Shown here piece after piece: positions 13,781 through 15,557 of a stretch of 15,557 nucleotides of DNA; positions within the stretch are counted from its first letter, which is position 1, and each line of letters begins with the position of its first letter. Where the stretch lies: contig JBBQBQ010000064.1 in NCBI GenBank assembly GCA_038317685.1, positions 1 to 15,557 on the forward strand, read 5' to 3'. This DNA is from JBBQBQ01 sp038317685 (GTDB lineage Bacteria > Desulfobacterota > Desulfuromonadia > Desulfuromonadales > DDH964). The notes beneath the pieces are model-generated. The model saw only the letters and a list, made by a program, of their open reading frames with translations, made no database searches and was not told the origin of the DNA. The translations under genes and the position numbers were made by a program.

Positions 13781-13817
13781 CGGGGCAAAATGCCCCGCCG
13801 GGGCAGTCTGCCCCGGC
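13781..13817. promoter_or_regulatory. Tandem overlapping GGGGCA/TGCCCC dyads: terminator or activator binding sites
   Basis: Two near-identical 18-base units each contain GGGGCA-N3-TGCCCC. The first dyad is 13781-13797 (7-bp stem, loop AAA) and the second is 13797-13817 (9-bp stem, loop GTC). The TGCCCC of the first can also pair with the GGGGCA of the second across a 3-base loop. They start 18 bases after the activator stop. No U-run follows, which argues against a standard terminator. Their centres lie about 94 and 76 bases upstream of the start predicted for the sigma-54 promoter downstream, where enhancer-type activator sites normally sit. Confidence 0.5.
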
Positions 13818-13855
13818 TGTACCGCCTTAACATCCCGAAATTACTTGGTTCAAAC

Positions 13856-13875
13856 TTGGCACACGGAATGCTGTA
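13856..13875 (+). promoter_or_regulatory. Sigma-54 (-24/-12) promoter upstream of the receiver-htrA operon
   Basis: TTGGCAC at 13856-13862 matches the -24 element perfectly, and ATGCTGTA at 13868-13875 matches the -12 element at all but one informative position. The invariant GG (13858-13859) and GC (13870-13871) are exactly 12 bases apart. Transcription would start near 13883, giving a short leader before the ATG at 13906. An NtrC-type activator is encoded immediately upstream. Confidence 0.72.
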
Positions 13876-13905
13876 CCAAAGGGCAGATCCTTTTGGAGGT
13901 TGCCC

Positions 13906-14336
13906 ATGTCTCAGGCCGGTCCATCTTTGCACCCCACCGTTCTCATCGCCGAAGACGATCAGGCGCTCCGAGAGCTGCTGGCCTTCTGCTTCTTCCGCCT
14001 CGGCTACGCCGTGGTCAGCTGCACCGACGGCCTGAGTTTGGTCGAGTCCCTTCATGACAGTTTCGAAGGAACCGGCGACCTTATCGACCTGGTCGTCACC
14101 GATATCCGCATGCCGGGTTTGACCGGTCTGGAGGCCCTGGAGTCGTGCATCGGACAGGCCGATCTGCCGCCCGTGATCTGCATGACGGCCTTCGGCGATA
14201 GCGAGACCCATGCGGCCGCCCGGCGGCTGGGAGCCGCGGCGACCTTCGATAAACCCTTCGACATCGATCTGCTGCTGGAGCGGGCCCAGGCTCTCTGCCC
14301 CCCCTTCAGACCCTCCACCGAGCAAAGGAGTCCCCA

Positions 14337-14340
<4 letters not shown>
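13906..14340 (+). CDS. Stand-alone receiver-domain response regulator
   Basis: This 144-residue single-domain protein has a complete receiver and no output domain. The acidic pocket is E16-D17-D18, the phosphoacceptor is D66 (T-D-I-R-M-P-G), and the switch residues are T94 and K116. Its opening (D-D-Q-A-L-R-E-L-L) closely resembles that of the sigma-54 activator receiver upstream (D-D-R-A-L-R-E-L-L). GGAGG six bases upstream selects the ATG at 13906; an in-frame TTG at 13900 is too close to the ribosome site. Its stop overlaps the protease ATG by four bases (ATGA), so it is translationally coupled to htrA. It may act as a phosphate sink, a relay protein, or a regulator by protein contact; sequence alone cannot decide. 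Confidence 0.92.

Positions 14341-15557
<1,217 letters not shown>

Overview
The window is about 15.6 kb of GC-rich, densely coding bacterial chromosome. A hyaSLBP-type [NiFe] hydrogenase operon, a lipoprotein cytochrome c, sigma-54 regulation and archease-dependent RtcB suggest a Desulfuromonadales/Geobacterales-like member of the Desulfobacterota. This placement is inferred from gene content and protein character, not from any search.

Layout. Positions 1-4335 (minus strand) hold a membrane-bound uptake hydrogenase operon, transcribed right to left: small subunit (Tat signal, C-terminal membrane anchor), large subunit, b-type cytochrome, maturation protease, then a lipoprotein cytochrome c cut by the window edge. 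A good sigma-70-type promoter lies at 4449-4477. The small subunit has Asp instead of Cys at the second proximal-cluster ligand position. Positions 4630-5253 (plus) hold a metal-dependent cyclase/KynB-like hydrolase, divergent from the hydrogenase. Positions 5288-7308 (plus) hold an RNA repair unit: extended -10 promoter, a possible 31-residue small ORF, archease, and RtcB RNA ligase. Positions 7614-9724 (plus) hold a secreted DUF3943 protein and a periplasmic PAP2-family phosphatase, followed by a terminator-like hairpin. Positions 9966-10862 (plus) hold an atypical short-chain dehydrogenase of the NDUFA9-like type. Positions 10931-13763 (plus) hold a sensor histidine kinase overlapping an NtrC-type sigma-54 activator. 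Positions 13906-15557 (plus) hold a stand-alone receiver protein overlapping a Do/HtrA-type periplasmic protease that runs off the window.

How they work together. The hydrogenase module would oxidise H2 outside the cytoplasmic membrane and pass electrons through its Fe-S chain to the HyaB haems, possibly also to the adjacent cytochrome c. The right-hand module reads as an envelope-stress circuit: the kinase and sigma-54 activator sit just upstream of tandem GGGGCA/TGCCCC dyads and a well-spaced -24/-12 promoter, which would drive the receiver and HtrA protease genes. The DUF3943/PAP2 pair is probably also an envelope function and has a weaker -24/-12-like sequence upstream.

I saw no tRNA, rRNA, CRISPR array, insertion sequence or prophage. 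The most notable observations are the Asp-for-Cys replacement in the hydrogenase small subunit, the overlapping dyads with a sigma-54 promoter downstream of a GAFTDA-type activator, and the small ORF ahead of archease-RtcB.
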